Shown: positions 46,467-54,230, counted from the stretch's first letter. The stretch: DNA of 54,619 nt from Halobellus rufus (GCF_000739575.1 NZ_BBJO01000011.1:1-54619), one strand, 5' to 3'. Notes: generated from the sequence alone by a model not told the origin. A program made the numbers and translations.

Positions 46467-47515
46467 GATCGTTCACCGAGTCCTAGAGGAGGAGAGTTGC
46501 GATCGGAAAAATAGGTTGTGCTCGTTCTTGGAGACGCTGCATCTCTCTCGGAAGGTCGAATTCTCATAATCGGCGCTTTCGACCGCAAGAGTGTATTCAA
46601 ACACCCATACAAGGAAAATAGGACGGACACCACACTCACGGTTGGGGAAATCGAGCAGGCCAAAGAGACGTCGAAAGCGCCGAAAACGTGGGATCGCAGT
46701 CTCGGCATCTACTCCAGATTTAACCTCAAGTACATCGGTGAAATTCTCATAACCGGTTCCAGTGATGCGATTTCCAAACTGGAAATGAGGTATGGGGAAC
46801 GGAAATACGCACGGACAGACCGGTTCTCGCTCCAAGAAAGAGCGGATACTCTCCAGAACCGATATCAAGAATATCGACGGTACTGATCTTCTCTAGCGCT
46901 AGTACCAGTCCCCCGATCGCCTTACGAGCCCATCCTCAACACAATCTTTGAGATAGATACCGATGTCATCGATGATACAGAATCCCCCCACATTCTGATT
47001 TACACCCGTTCTTGCGGAGTTCAGAGCCGATTATGACCATCTGCGATCGAGAACTAGGGATCGAAGATCTAGCCAGATAACTGTTCAAAACAAAAGAGAT
47101 CTATCTCGATTTGCACATTTGTATGTCGAAATTTTCGTCGCTTAAGGATCTCTCCCGACCTCGGCGACGTGCTGTCGGTGCGCGGTCGACATCCCGACGC
47201 TCTGAGCCGCCTCGAATTGGTCGTTGACAATCGCGTTCTACTGTGGCCCCCACGTCTCCGGCGGTTCCGACTCGTGGTATACTCGATCCAGCGCTTGATC
47301 GCGTTGATACGCTGCTCGCGGTTTCGTTCGGGCTTCCAGTCAAGCGTTCACGCGCGTTTGCGTCGCTTATATTCTTCTCCCCACGTGGTCGCGTTGCCCA
47401 CGATTCGACTGAGTGATCATCAGAAAGCGCGCAAAACGAAACCAACTGTTGAGAAGTGCCCGGGGTGGGCTCCATACCTGAGGTTTACATTCCCAACACT
47501 CGTGGAACGGTAGTA
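46467..47515. other. AT-rich region with decayed coding, left flank of integrative element
   Basis: About 1 kb of visibly lower GC than the backbone. A plus-strand frame at 46518-46886 (GTG start, 122 codons) reads like protein in its second half (for example FNLKYIGEILITG) but has no family. A minus-strand frame at 47101-47475 and its sister frames contain broken fragments. I see no tRNA fragment or clear att repeat, and no transposase. Most likely it is element debris or an att region. Confidence 0.45.
46518..46886 (+). pseudogene. Unidentified possible coding remnant
   Basis: A frame of 122 codons beginning at GTG. Its C-terminal part has balanced composition with KYIGEILITGSSDAISKLEM and a basic helical end. 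The N-terminus lacks a convincing start or promoter. It could be a fragment of a lost gene; base composition differs sharply from the chromosome to its left. I do not recognise it. Confidence 0.25.
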
Positions 47516-48756
47516 ATGACCGATTACCCCGAACAGAGCATCATTCGGCTTCGCGAGCGCCTCGAGGATTCCAAGGAGATCGCCGACGAGGATGCCGACG
47601 TCCTCCGTCGCTTCTCCGACGAGCTGCGGATCCTCGGGGCCTCGAAATACTCCGACTGGGCCCACGAGAAGTATCTGATGCGGCTCGTCGCGATCGCCGA
47701 AGGTGTGGGCGGACTCGCCGACGCCCTCTCCGAGGAAGACGCCGCCCGCTCGATCGTCGCGTGGATCAACGCCGAGAAGAACGACTCCCCCGAGACCAAC
47801 AAGGACTATCGTGTCACCCTCCGGCAGCTCGGGTTCGTTCTCGGCGACGGTGGCGACGACGAGCTCCCCGAGAGCCTCGCGTGGGTTCCTGGCGGGTATC
47901 CGAGCAACTACGACCCCGCACCCGATCCCGCCGAACTCGTCACGTGGGAGGAGGACGTCGTCCCGATGATCGAGTCCTGCTACAACGCTCGCGATAAGGC
48001 CGTCATCGCGCTCGCGTTCGACCTGGGCCCACGCCCGCACGAGTTGTACAACCTCACCGTCGGCGCGATCGCCGACCACAAGTACGGCCTGCAGGTCACC
48101 GTCGACGGAAAGACGGGGCGGCGCTCGCCCGTGCTCGTGCCCTCGGTCTCGTACGTCTCTCGGTGGCTCGACGAACACCCCGGCGGAGCGAGGATCCGTT
48201 CATCTCGAAGCTCAACAGCCCCGAGGGCGTCTCGAACAACTACGTTCGCGACCTCTTCAAGGAGGCCGGCGACCGTGCTGACGTCCGAAAACCCGTCACG
48301 CCCCGATACTTCCGGAAGGCCTCGGCCTCGCATCTCGCCTCGAAGGGCGTCTCCCAGGCCCACATCGAGGACCATCACGGGTGGACGCGCGGCTCGGACA
48401 TCGCCGCTCGCTACGTCGCCGTCTTCGGCGATGCGAACGATCGCGAGATCGCCGCCGCCCACGGCATCGACGTCGGCGAGGACGAGTCCGAACCGACCGC
48501 GCCTGTCCCCTGTCCGCGCTGCGGGACCGACGTCCCGCGACACAAGGACTTCTGCCCCGACTGTAAGCAGTCGATGGACACCGAGGCGACCGCGCTCTTG
48601 GAATCGCTGACTTCGGTTCTCGATGGACTCCTCGAGGAAGAGGACGATGCAGAGGCCCGGGGGAAACTCATCCGCGCTCGTCAGAAGTTTGACTCTCGCC
48701 CCGACGAGTTCTCGAAGGCGGAGATGCATCAGTTGCTTTCCTCCCTCAACAACTGA
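47516..48756 (+). pseudogene. Tyrosine recombinase (integrase) with zinc-ribbon tail, frameshifted
   Basis: Site-specific recombinase of the phage integrase/XerCD type, about 413 residues if repaired. The N-terminal SAM-like DNA-binding domain spans about 1-110. The catalytic region has Arg173 in DLGPRPHEL, a Lys in the VDGKTGRR hairpin, TPRYFRKASASHLA (position of HxxR), HHGWTRG and the final Tyr in ARYV. A C-terminal CPRCG...CPDC zinc ribbon and helical tail follow. The frame read from 47516 fails at about 48187. The remainder (DPFISKLN onward) continues in the frame shifted by one base to 48756. One base, for example an A in GGAAGC, appears to be missing. As read, the product has no catalytic Tyr. 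Confidence 0.88.
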
Positions 48757-48890
48757 GCTGCCAGCTCGAACACACGCCCCTCCTCGCGGTCGTCGTATCG
48801 GTCCGCGAGTTGTTCGAACAGCTCGATATCGCCCTCTCGCTCGGCATCGGGCGTCGGTTCGTCTCCGCTACGGGCTTGTGTTTCGCTCAT
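48729..48890 (-). CDS. Element gene M: small acidic protein
   Basis: A 53-residue ORF, ATG 48890 to TGA 48729. The product is helical and acidic (ELFEQLADRYDDREEGRVFELAAQLL). Its ATG overlaps the stop of gene L (ATGA), the coupled arrangement used throughout this operon. Its 3' end overlaps the convergent integrase by 28 bases. Last gene of the polycistron. No function can be read. Confidence 0.5.
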   Translation of the reverse strand: MSETQARSGDEPTPDAEREGDIELFEQLADRYDDREEGRVFELAAQLLREESN

Positions 48891-49264
48891 AGGTAGTCTC
48901 CATAAACCGCATTTCGCTTTGTAGAAGCGTGCTCAGCGGGCTCTACCTCCGGGAGTTCGACGTCGGCGTCGGCTGCAGGGATGACGGTCTTGATGACGCC
49001 GAGCCGGGCGATCACGACGACCGCCGCGGGATCGTGCAGCCGGGCGGCGACCTCGTCGCCATCGGAGTAACTGATGGGCACGGCTTCGCGCCACGCCACA
49101 CGGATGGGGTAGTTCTCCCAGCCGCTGCGACAGCGACGATCCCACTGCCGACCAACGTGTGAACGGCCGGGGTAGTGCTCGTCGTGGACGCGGAGGCCGT
49201 CTTGGTGGGCCCACGCGCTCGCCGAGAAGGGACTCTCGTAGTCGTCGGCCTGCCGGGCGGCCAT
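48887..49264 (-). CDS. Element gene L: hypothetical protein
   Basis: A 125-residue protein. The first half is Trp/Arg/His-rich (WAHQDGLRVHDEHYPG, WDRRCRSGWENYP). The second half is beta-like, including EVAARLHDPAAVVVIARLGVIKTVIP. No known family. It starts by sharing one base with the stop of gene K (TGATG) and its own stop overlaps gene M, so it depends on coupled translation. Confidence 0.6.
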   Translation of the reverse strand: MAARQADDYESPFSASAWAHQDGLRVHDEHYPGRSHVGRQWDRRCRSGWENYPIRVAWREAVPISYSDGDEVAARLHDPAAVVVIARLGVIKTVIPAADADVELPEVEPAEHASTKRNAVYGDYL

Positions 49265-49587
49265 CACAGTGCACCTCCGTAGACGCCGATCGCGAAGAGC
49301 GCGAGCCCGATGGCGGTGCCGGCGTAGACGATCCACGGGTGGACGTTGCCCTGGGCGCGATCGCCCACAGGCGGGGCGTCCTCGAGCGTTGGAACGTCGT
49401 AATACTCACAGCGACCACACGGCCGGAAGCGATCCGGGAGCTCCCCGACCGTCGTCGGCTGCGGCGTGGTAGACTCGCCGACCGGGCGGCCAGTCTGAAA
49501 GGCGATGCACTCAGTGGTGCGATGGTAGACTGGCTTGTCGCTGCCGTCGGCGACCCACACCTCGGTCTCGGGAGCGGGCTCACGCAT
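49264..49587 (-). CDS. Element gene K: Cys/His protein with C-terminal membrane helix
   Basis: A 107-residue protein. HRTTECIAF and FRPCGRCEYY supply His and Cys ligands that could bind one metal. The C-terminus (HPWIVYAGTAIGLALFAIGV) is a single membrane helix, so it is a tail-anchored protein facing the cytoplasm. I prefer ATG 49587 over a GTG at 49596. It overlaps gene J by 8 bases. Family unknown; such domains occur in haloviral and proviral genes. Confidence 0.6.
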   Translation of the reverse strand: MREPAPETEVWVADGSDKPVYHRTTECIAFQTGRPVGESTTPQPTTVGELPDRFRPCGRCEYYDVPTLEDAPPVGDRAQGNVHPWIVYAGTAIGLALFAIGVYGGAL

Positions 49588-49906
49588 CGCGACCACCTCG
49601 GGGGCGGGTCTGGGGCCACTCCATCCGGTAGAGTCGCAGCAGCGTTTGGATCAACATCCGACCGGGCGCGTTCGTCCCGGTCTCGACGTTCCGGACGGTG
49701 GTCGCCTCGTAGGGGATGCGCTCGGCAACGTCCTCGACGGAAAGCCCACACGTCTTCCGGAGCGCCCGGAGCTCGGTGCCGCTCGGAATCCGGAAGTCGT
49801 GGACGCTGACGTCTGCGGTCGTGTCGACATCTCCGCGAGCGGCGTGGATGTGGCGCTCGATCGCGTCGAGGTGGTGTTCGACTTCGTCCCCAAGACTATC
49901 AGACAC
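49580..49906 (-). CDS. Element gene J: XRE-type helix-turn-helix regulator
   Basis: A 108-residue protein. The C-terminal half has the XRE helix-turn-helix: GTELRALRKTCGLSVEDVAERI, YEATTVRNVETGTNAPG and LLRLYRM. The N-terminal 40 residues form a separate acidic helical part. It starts at GTG and overlaps MazG-like gene I by 8 bases. A role in element gene control is likely; the target is unknown. Confidence 0.75.
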   Translation of the reverse strand: MSDSLGDEVEHHLDAIERHIHAARGDVDTTADVSVHDFRIPSGTELRALRKTCGLSVEDVAERIPYEATTVRNVETGTNAPGRMLIQTLLRLYRMEWPQTRPRGGRDA

Positions 49907-50165
49907 GGACGTCCACCTCCTCGGGGACGCCAGCGACGTGCCAATGCAACTGGATCAGCAGCGCGCCGAGGTCGTCGAGTTCGTCCTGGATCCGAGCGCG
50001 GTCACCGCCCTCGTCACGGCTCTCCAGGTACGCCTGCGTGAGTTCTCCGAGTTCCTCTGTCGCCGCGAGGAGGAGCGTCGGCTTCGACTGCCAGCCCCAC
50101 TCCTGGACGTTCTCCTCTGCCTTCCGGCGCCACTCGTCGAACGGGCGCGGGAGATCACTCGGCAT
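49899..50165 (-). CDS. Element gene I: MazG-like nucleotide pyrophosphohydrolase
   Basis: An 88-residue single-domain protein. The metal-binding pattern of all-alpha NTP pyrophosphatases is present: AATEELGELTQAYLE (E-E-x2-E) and a later DELDDLGALLIQ (E-x2-D). MazG-like enzymes hydrolyse (d)NTPs or alarmones. Phage-encoded versions are known to alter host nucleotide or (p)ppGpp pools. Start at ATG 50165 overlaps gene H by 11 bases. Confidence 0.75.
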   Translation of the reverse strand: MPSDLPRPFDEWRRKAEENVQEWGWQSKPTLLLAATEELGELTQAYLESRDEGGDRARIQDELDDLGALLIQLHWHVAGVPEEVDVRV

Positions 50166-50409
50166 CGTCCACCTCCACGCCGACCGTCTCCTGATGCGGC
50201 GTGAAACAGTGGCCGCACGCGAGGGCGTTCCGTCGCCGATCATCCTCAGGTCGCGCCGACGCCTCGTAGACGAACAGGTAGACGGCGTCGTTGTCGCACG
50301 GCGAAGGACGGTCGTCTCCCCCGTCGACCGACCACATCTGACACGTGTGGCCCTCAGGTGCAGCTACCGACTGTAGGATCGTCGGCTCGGGGTAGTCGTT
50401 GCTGCTCAC
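50155..50409 (-). CDS. Element gene H: Cys-rich hypothetical protein
   Basis: An 84-residue protein with HTCQMWSVDGGDDRPSPCDN and CGHCFTPH, four Cys and several His that could form a zinc site. It starts at GTG (50409) that overlaps the stop of gene G (GTGA) and overlaps gene I by 11 bases. No family recognised. Confidence 0.55.
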   Translation of the reverse strand: MSSNDYPEPTILQSVAAPEGHTCQMWSVDGGDDRPSPCDNDAVYLFVYEASARPEDDRRRNALACGHCFTPHQETVGVEVDDAE

Positions 50410-50768
50410 GCCGACTCACCCCCGTTGCCGCCGATTACGGGACTCCACGACTTGTGGAAGTGGATCGTTGCTGTCTTCGCGCCAGTGCGCTCGACTGAGC
50501 CGCCGTCCATCTTCTCCTCGCGCTCGAATCGGTTCTCCCACCAACGTTCGATCACCTCGGCGGTCGCCGGGCCGATCCCGTCGTGATCGGTCAGCGACTG
50601 GTCCGACTCGACGGCGTCGACGAGCTGCCCGACCGTCACGAACGCGTCCTCGATGCGGCTGGCGACCTGCGGCTTACACTGCATCCGCATCTGGATACCG
50701 CGCTGTCTCAGGAAGATCGGATCCTGTTCGACGCCTCCTGCGGGTCTCGAATCTCCGTTTTCTGACAT
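50406..50768 (-). CDS. Element gene G: helix-hairpin-helix protein
   Basis: A 120-residue protein. LTDHDGIGPATAEVIERWWENR has the HhH pattern (hydrophobic-GIGxxTA), which binds DNA backbone without sequence specificity. The remainder is polar, with TIHFHKSWSPVIGG at the C-terminus. I chose ATG 50768 rather than the GTG before it. It shares one base with gene F (TGATG). Confidence 0.6.
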   Translation of the reverse strand: MSENGDSRPAGGVEQDPIFLRQRGIQMRMQCKPQVASRIEDAFVTVGQLVDAVESDQSLTDHDGIGPATAEVIERWWENRFEREEKMDGGSVERTGAKTATIHFHKSWSPVIGGNGGESA

Positions 50769-50908
50769 CACAGCACCTCCTGCTCGTCTTCGCGCCGATC
50801 GGCGAGACGATCGATCCGCTCGGAGACCTCTCGGAGGTCGTCAGCGTCGAGACCGGGGTAGCGCCCGACCAACTCGCGGAGGTCGCCACGGAACTCGTCG
50901 AGGCTCAC
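50768..50908 (-). CDS. Element gene F: short helical protein
   Basis: A 46-residue ORF, GTG 50908 to TGA 50768. It reads VSLDEFRGDLRELVGRYPG and then a helical charged segment (REVSERIDRLADRRED). Its start overlaps the stop of gene E (GTGA) and its stop overlaps gene G (TGATG), so without it there would be a gap in an otherwise gap-free operon. No function known. Confidence 0.5.
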   Translation of the reverse strand: MSLDEFRGDLRELVGRYPGLDADDLREVSERIDRLADRREDEQEVL

Positions 50909-51762
50909 GACTCAACTCCCTCCATTCCACCGTCGGCTTCGCGGTACTTGTCGCGGCACACGGGACACAGCGGGCCGTCGACCGGCGCGATCGCCAGCGG
51001 CTCGAGGTCGTCGGACTCCCGGCCGCAGCCTGAACACACGCCGTCGTCGGTAAGCTCGGTCTGGGCATCGGCCTCGCCGCTACCGTGAACCGAGTGCGGC
51101 CAGATCACATCCGAGACCCACCGGGCGAAGACGTCGGTCCCGACCTCGGAGTACAGTGCGACGTACCCAGAGGCCGACACCGTCGCGTGGATCCGGTGGC
51201 CGTCCCACCGGTACCGAATCGCAATCTGTGAGAGCCCCGACTCGGGGATCCCGCCGGCCGATCGCGGGGCTTCGTCGCCCCACAGTGCCGCGGCAGCGTC
51301 GCGACCGTCCTCATCTTCGTCCTCGCTCGTGACGACGCCCTCGACGATCGCGTCGGTCGGCAGCGTGTCGACGATGCCGGACAGATCCAGTTCGGTGCGC
51401 TGGGGGACACAGCTCACTTGATCGAGGAGAACCGTTTCGAGCAGCTTCGCGCCATCGCAGGCGTCGACGCCCGTCCACCCGGTCTCGAGGTCCGCAACGA
51501 ACTCCGTGACGACCGGGCGCTCCGTCTCGTCGGTCTCGACGGTGAGGCTCCGGTTTTCGGGGTCGGCATCGGTGTAGAAGTTCGGCTCCTCGTCGAGGAT
51601 GTAGCCCGCGAGCGTCCCCGAGTAGACCGTCCGCCCGTCGAGGTACTCGGTCGCCTCGACGTCGGCGTAGGGGCGGCGCTCGAGCTCGGAGGTGAGCGTG
51701 CCGTCCGAGTCAGGGCCCGCGGTCGGGTCGCCGCCGAGGTCGTGGAGAATCGCGGCGTGCAT
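50905..51762 (-). CDS. Element gene E: large hypothetical protein with C-terminal zinc ribbon
   Basis: A 285-residue protein, the largest in the operon. The N-terminal part is acidic and mixed alpha/beta (ADVEATEYLDGRTVYSGTL, VVTEFVADLETGWTG). A middle beta-rich block includes IAIRYRWDGHRIHATVSASG. Near the C-terminus VCSGCGRES and CPVCRDKYRE make a two-knuckle zinc ribbon. It is not recognised as any known enzyme. It begins sharing one base with gene D's stop (TGATG). Confidence 0.6.
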   Translation of the reverse strand: MHAAILHDLGGDPTAGPDSDGTLTSELERRPYADVEATEYLDGRTVYSGTLAGYILDEEPNFYTDADPENRSLTVETDETERPVVTEFVADLETGWTGVDACDGAKLLETVLLDQVSCVPQRTELDLSGIVDTLPTDAIVEGVVTSEDEDEDGRDAAAALWGDEAPRSAGGIPESGLSQIAIRYRWDGHRIHATVSASGYVALYSEVGTDVFARWVSDVIWPHSVHGSGEADAQTELTDDGVCSGCGRESDDLEPLAIAPVDGPLCPVCRDKYREADGGMEGVES

Positions 51763-52127
51763 CACGCTGCACCTCCCACGGAGTCGGGCTGCAGGTGCGG
51801 CGGCAGATCCGACAGATCGGCGGCATCGACGCCAGTCATCACGAGCCGGTTCTCGTTGTCGAACCCGCAGAAGTGACACCCGAACTCGACGATGAGGTGG
51901 TAGTCCTCGCCGTCGTAGTCGGCCGTCTCTTCAACGGCGGCGTTGGGATTCGGTCGGTCGCAGTTCCGACACGTCAGCAGTCCTTCTACGCCTTGCGTGC
52001 CGACGTCGTCCGCCTCCGGATCGATCTCATCGAAAGTCTCCTGGCCCTGGCAGTCGTCCTTCTCGTGGAGTCGCAGGCGGGTGAGCGTCTCGAACGTCTC
52101 ACCGCACCCGTCGCACACGTGGGCCAT
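51762..52127 (-). CDS. Element gene D: double zinc-finger protein
   Basis: A 121-residue protein. The N-terminus is a C2H2-like finger CDGCGETFETLTRLRLHEKDDC (C-x2-C-x12-H-x4-C). A second site is CRNCDRPN with CHFCGFDN. Likely a nucleic-acid or protein adaptor. Start at ATG 52127 shares a base with the stop of gene C (TGATG). Confidence 0.65.
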   Translation of the reverse strand: MAHVCDGCGETFETLTRLRLHEKDDCQGQETFDEIDPEADDVGTQGVEGLLTCRNCDRPNPNAAVEETADYDGEDYHLIVEFGCHFCGFDNENRLVMTGVDAADLSDLPPHLQPDSVGGAA

Positions 52128-52354
52128 CACCGCACCTCCCTGAGCGAGACCAGATCACTGCGGTCGGCCGAGAGCCACTCGGTCGAGATCTCGTAGCCGA
52201 ACAGTTGTGCGCGGGCGATCGTCGCCGGCTCACAGAACAGCGGTCGGCCGCCGAGGATGGCGAGCGGTGCGAGGCCCTGCGGTCGCGAGGGCTCGGCCTC
52301 GTCGAACGCCTGAACGATGTTCTCGGTGGCGTCGCCGGCTGGTGCGGCGGACAT
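52127..52354 (-). CDS. Element gene C: small hypothetical protein
   Basis: A 75-residue acidic protein (IVQAFDEAEPSRPQGL, FCEPATIARAQLFGYEIST). It shows no clear domain. It starts within the stop codon of gene B (TAATG) and stops within the start of gene D (TGATG). Confidence 0.55.
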   Translation of the reverse strand: MSAAPAGDATENIVQAFDEAEPSRPQGLAPLAILGGRPLFCEPATIARAQLFGYEISTEWLSADRSDLVSLREVR

Positions 52355-52731
52355 TACGCCTCACCTCCGACAGGAGGGCGTGAGTCGGGTGACTGGACTT
52401 TGTTCCAGTAGTCGTCGATCGCTTCTCCGAGGTCGTCGTCGTCGATGCCGAGGTGGTAGTCGCAGGTACGGCAGATCTTCGGTTCGCCACGCGTCTGCCC
52501 CCACGACTGTGCCCCGCATTCCGGGCATTCCGGTGCTTCGGCATCGACGCGACTCGTCATCTCGTTCCAGAGATCATTCCGCCGGTCGAAGAGCGCCTGT
52601 TCGACCTCTGCATCCGTGATGCTCCGATACGTCGCATCGACGACGTCCTCCCACTCATCGATCAGCTCGTAGTCCTCCATCTCCACCGGCTCGCGGTCGG
52701 TGATAACTTGGAGGGGACTCCCGTCTGCCAT
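52354..52731 (-). CDS. Element gene B: zinc-ribbon protein
   Basis: A 125-residue acidic protein. The first 65 residues are helical (ELIDEWEDVVDATYRSITDAE and then FDRRNDLWNEM). CPECGAQSWGQTRGEPKICRTC forms a zinc ribbon near residues 69-90. The C-terminus is acidic. It starts in the stop of gene A (TGATG). No specific family. Confidence 0.6.
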   Translation of the reverse strand: MADGSPLQVITDREPVEMEDYELIDEWEDVVDATYRSITDAEVEQALFDRRNDLWNEMTSRVDAEAPECPECGAQSWGQTRGEPKICRTCDYHLGIDDDDLGEAIDDYWNKVQSPDSRPPVGGEA

Positions 52732-53219
52732 CAGTCGGTCACCTCGAAACCGAGGCCGGCTGCCGTCTCCGGCACGTCGAACTCATCGGGCGTTTCCTCC
52801 GGGAGCGTCTCAGCGATATCGCCGACGTCCTCGGGCGTCGTGTCCTGGTACCGAAGCGTTGGTCGCACGGCGTCGAGGTGATCCGCGCCGGCACCGAGCA
52901 CTCGCTCGCCGTATCGCGTCAGCGCGTACCCGTTGGTGCGCTTGTCGATCTCGCTCTTGTCGATGAGGCCATCCTCGACGAGTTCGTCGAGGTTGGGATA
53001 GAGACGGCCGTGGTTGATCTCTTCGCCGTACCAGTTCTCGAGGCGGCCCTTGATCGCGAGGCCGTACGGGGTTCCAGTCTCAAAGGCGATTGCTTTGAGG
53101 ATGTCGCGCTGAAAGGCGGTCAGTCCGGTCCACGCGCGCCGTGGGCGTAGTTGCGTTGCTGTACTCGGGTCGTCGTCAGTGGGGTCATTCTTATGCCCCT
53201 GCTTGCCTGATTGCGTCAT
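52731..53219 (-). CDS. Element gene A: PadR-type winged-helix regulator
   Basis: A 162-residue protein, first in the 13-gene operon. The PadR winged helix spans about 37-115: FQRDILKAIAFETGTPYGL, INHGRLYPNLDELVEDGLI and TNGYALTRYGERVL. The first 30 residues are polar and disordered; the C-terminus is acidic. I use ATG 53219. Being first gene of the operon, it may autoregulate it. It is divergent from the phiH1-repressor-like gene at 53423. Confidence 0.8.
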   Translation of the reverse strand: MTQSGKQGHKNDPTDDDPSTATQLRPRRAWTGLTAFQRDILKAIAFETGTPYGLAIKGRLENWYGEEINHGRLYPNLDELVEDGLIDKSEIDKRTNGYALTRYGERVLGAGADHLDAVRPTLRYQDTTPEDVGDIAETLPEETPDEFDVPETAAGLGFEVTD

Positions 53220-53310
53220 GGGTCGGTTCAAAACCCTGGGTAGGGTTCGACCCAGCCCGTCGTGGCTCCAACACGGCGGGTTTCTGCGCCCGCAAGGGCC
53301 GGGTCACTTG
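53220..53310 (-). promoter_or_regulatory. Hairpin-rich leader between the divergent regulators
   Basis: Inverted repeats lie at 53236-53255 (6-base CTGGGT/ACCCAG) and 53256-53280 (CCCGTCGTG against CACGGCGGG, 9 bases with one G-U type pair), with a further GC-rich fold at about 53289-53305. A TATA-like GTGTATAACT on the minus strand near 53325 would put them all in the 5' leader of the PadR operon. Confidence 0.4.
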
Positions 53311-53422
53311 TCCCTTAGTTATACACTTACTAATAGCTTGCTAACGGAATACAATCATATTCTAACTGTATGCCGGTAGTTTCAAACGTAGTGCGTTCGT
53401 ATGTTGATCCATCGGTACACAT

Positions 53423-53716
53423 ATGGCTACTACCGCCGCTTCTGTGGACGTGCGACGCGATCGTGCGGAGTGGATGCGCCCCATCGACGACGAGATCTTG
53501 GAGACGATCTACGACGAGGGGAATCTGACTCCGCAGGCTGTCGAGAACCTCGGCGTCTGTAGCCGTAGCCACGCCAGCGTCCGGCTGTCGCAGCTTCGGA
53601 AGTACGGACTGGTCGCCCGCGTTGCTGACACTGAAGGGCTCTACCGCCTTACCGACGAGGGGCGAGCATTTCTTAACGGGGAACTCGACGCCTCGACATT
53701 GAATGCGACTGAGTAG
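53423..53716 (+). CDS. phiH1-repressor-like winged-helix protein
   Basis: A 97-residue protein of the small winged-helix group related to the haloarchaeal phage phiH1 repressor: WMRPIDDEILETIYDEGNLTPQAV, RSHASVRLSQLRKYGLV, and LYRLTDEGRAFL. It could keep the element's operon silent. It is divergent from gene A, and converges with the minus-strand gene at 53719 with only two bases between stops. Confidence 0.8.
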   Translation: MATTAASVDVRRDRAEWMRPIDDEILETIYDEGNLTPQAVENLGVCSRSHASVRLSQLRKYGLVARVADTEGLYRLTDEGRAFLNGELDASTLNATE

Positions 53717-53718
53717 GC

Positions 53719-53985
53719 TCACGTTTCTGTAACCTCCACGGTCTCGATGTCGGTCGCGGCCCTCCCGATCGATTCGAGTAGATCGGCCGTTTGTTCGTAG
53801 TCGACCGGGATCTCCTGCCACGCGTCGCCGTCGGCGTTGAAACACAGCACGGTGACATCGGGCGGGCTGCCCTCGTCTCGAGAGCCGTTGTCCCACACGG
53901 CGAGTCCGTGGCCGTCGCGATTCTCGAAGACGATCTCGACGTGCGGGTTCTCGTGGACGTCCATATTGGTGACTGACAGTACCAT
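53719..53985 (-). CDS. Hypothetical element protein
   Basis: An 88-residue beta-rich acidic protein (VEIVFENRDGHGLAVW, VTVLCFNADGDAWQEIPV). ATG 53985 is used; another at 53964 is possible. It follows the next gene upstream (53988) after two bases. Family not recognised. Confidence 0.55.
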   Translation of the reverse strand: MVLSVTNMDVHENPHVEIVFENRDGHGLAVWDNGSRDEGSPPDVTVLCFNADGDAWQEIPVDYEQTADLLESIGRAATDIETVEVTET

Positions 53986-53987
53986 CG

Positions 53988-54230
53988 TCAGGCCCTCGCG
54001 AGTCGCGACATCACGTCCTCGACGTAGGCGGGGACCTCGACGTCCGCCAGCTCGTCGTGACGATTCCACGACGTCACCACGTCGTAGTCGTTCCCCGTAC
54101 TGTTCACGTCCAGGCGGAACCGCGGGCCGTCGACGACGTCGATCTCGACACGGGAGCCACCACCATCGAGCGGATTGAGTACGTCGACGGCGACCTCGTC
54201 ACCCGTGTACACTTCGATTGTCTCTGCCAT
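53988..54230 (-). CDS. Hypothetical element protein
   Basis: An 80-residue protein with an alternating-strand pattern (TIEVYTGDEVAVDVLNP, SRVEIDVVDGPRFRLDV) that ends in a helix. It is tightly linked to the 53719 gene (two bases apart), so the two are cotranscribed. No known family. ATG 54230 is preferred. Confidence 0.55.
   Translation of the reverse strand: MAETIEVYTGDEVAVDVLNPLDGGGSRVEIDVVDGPRFRLDVNSTGNDYDVVTSWNRHDELADVEVPAYVEDVMSRLARA

Noticed and set aside
53236..53280. A second tRNA gene or tRNA-derived att site
   Set aside because: GGGTTCGACCC looks like a T-arm, but the loop size is wrong and no acceptor, D or anticodon arms can be formed around it.
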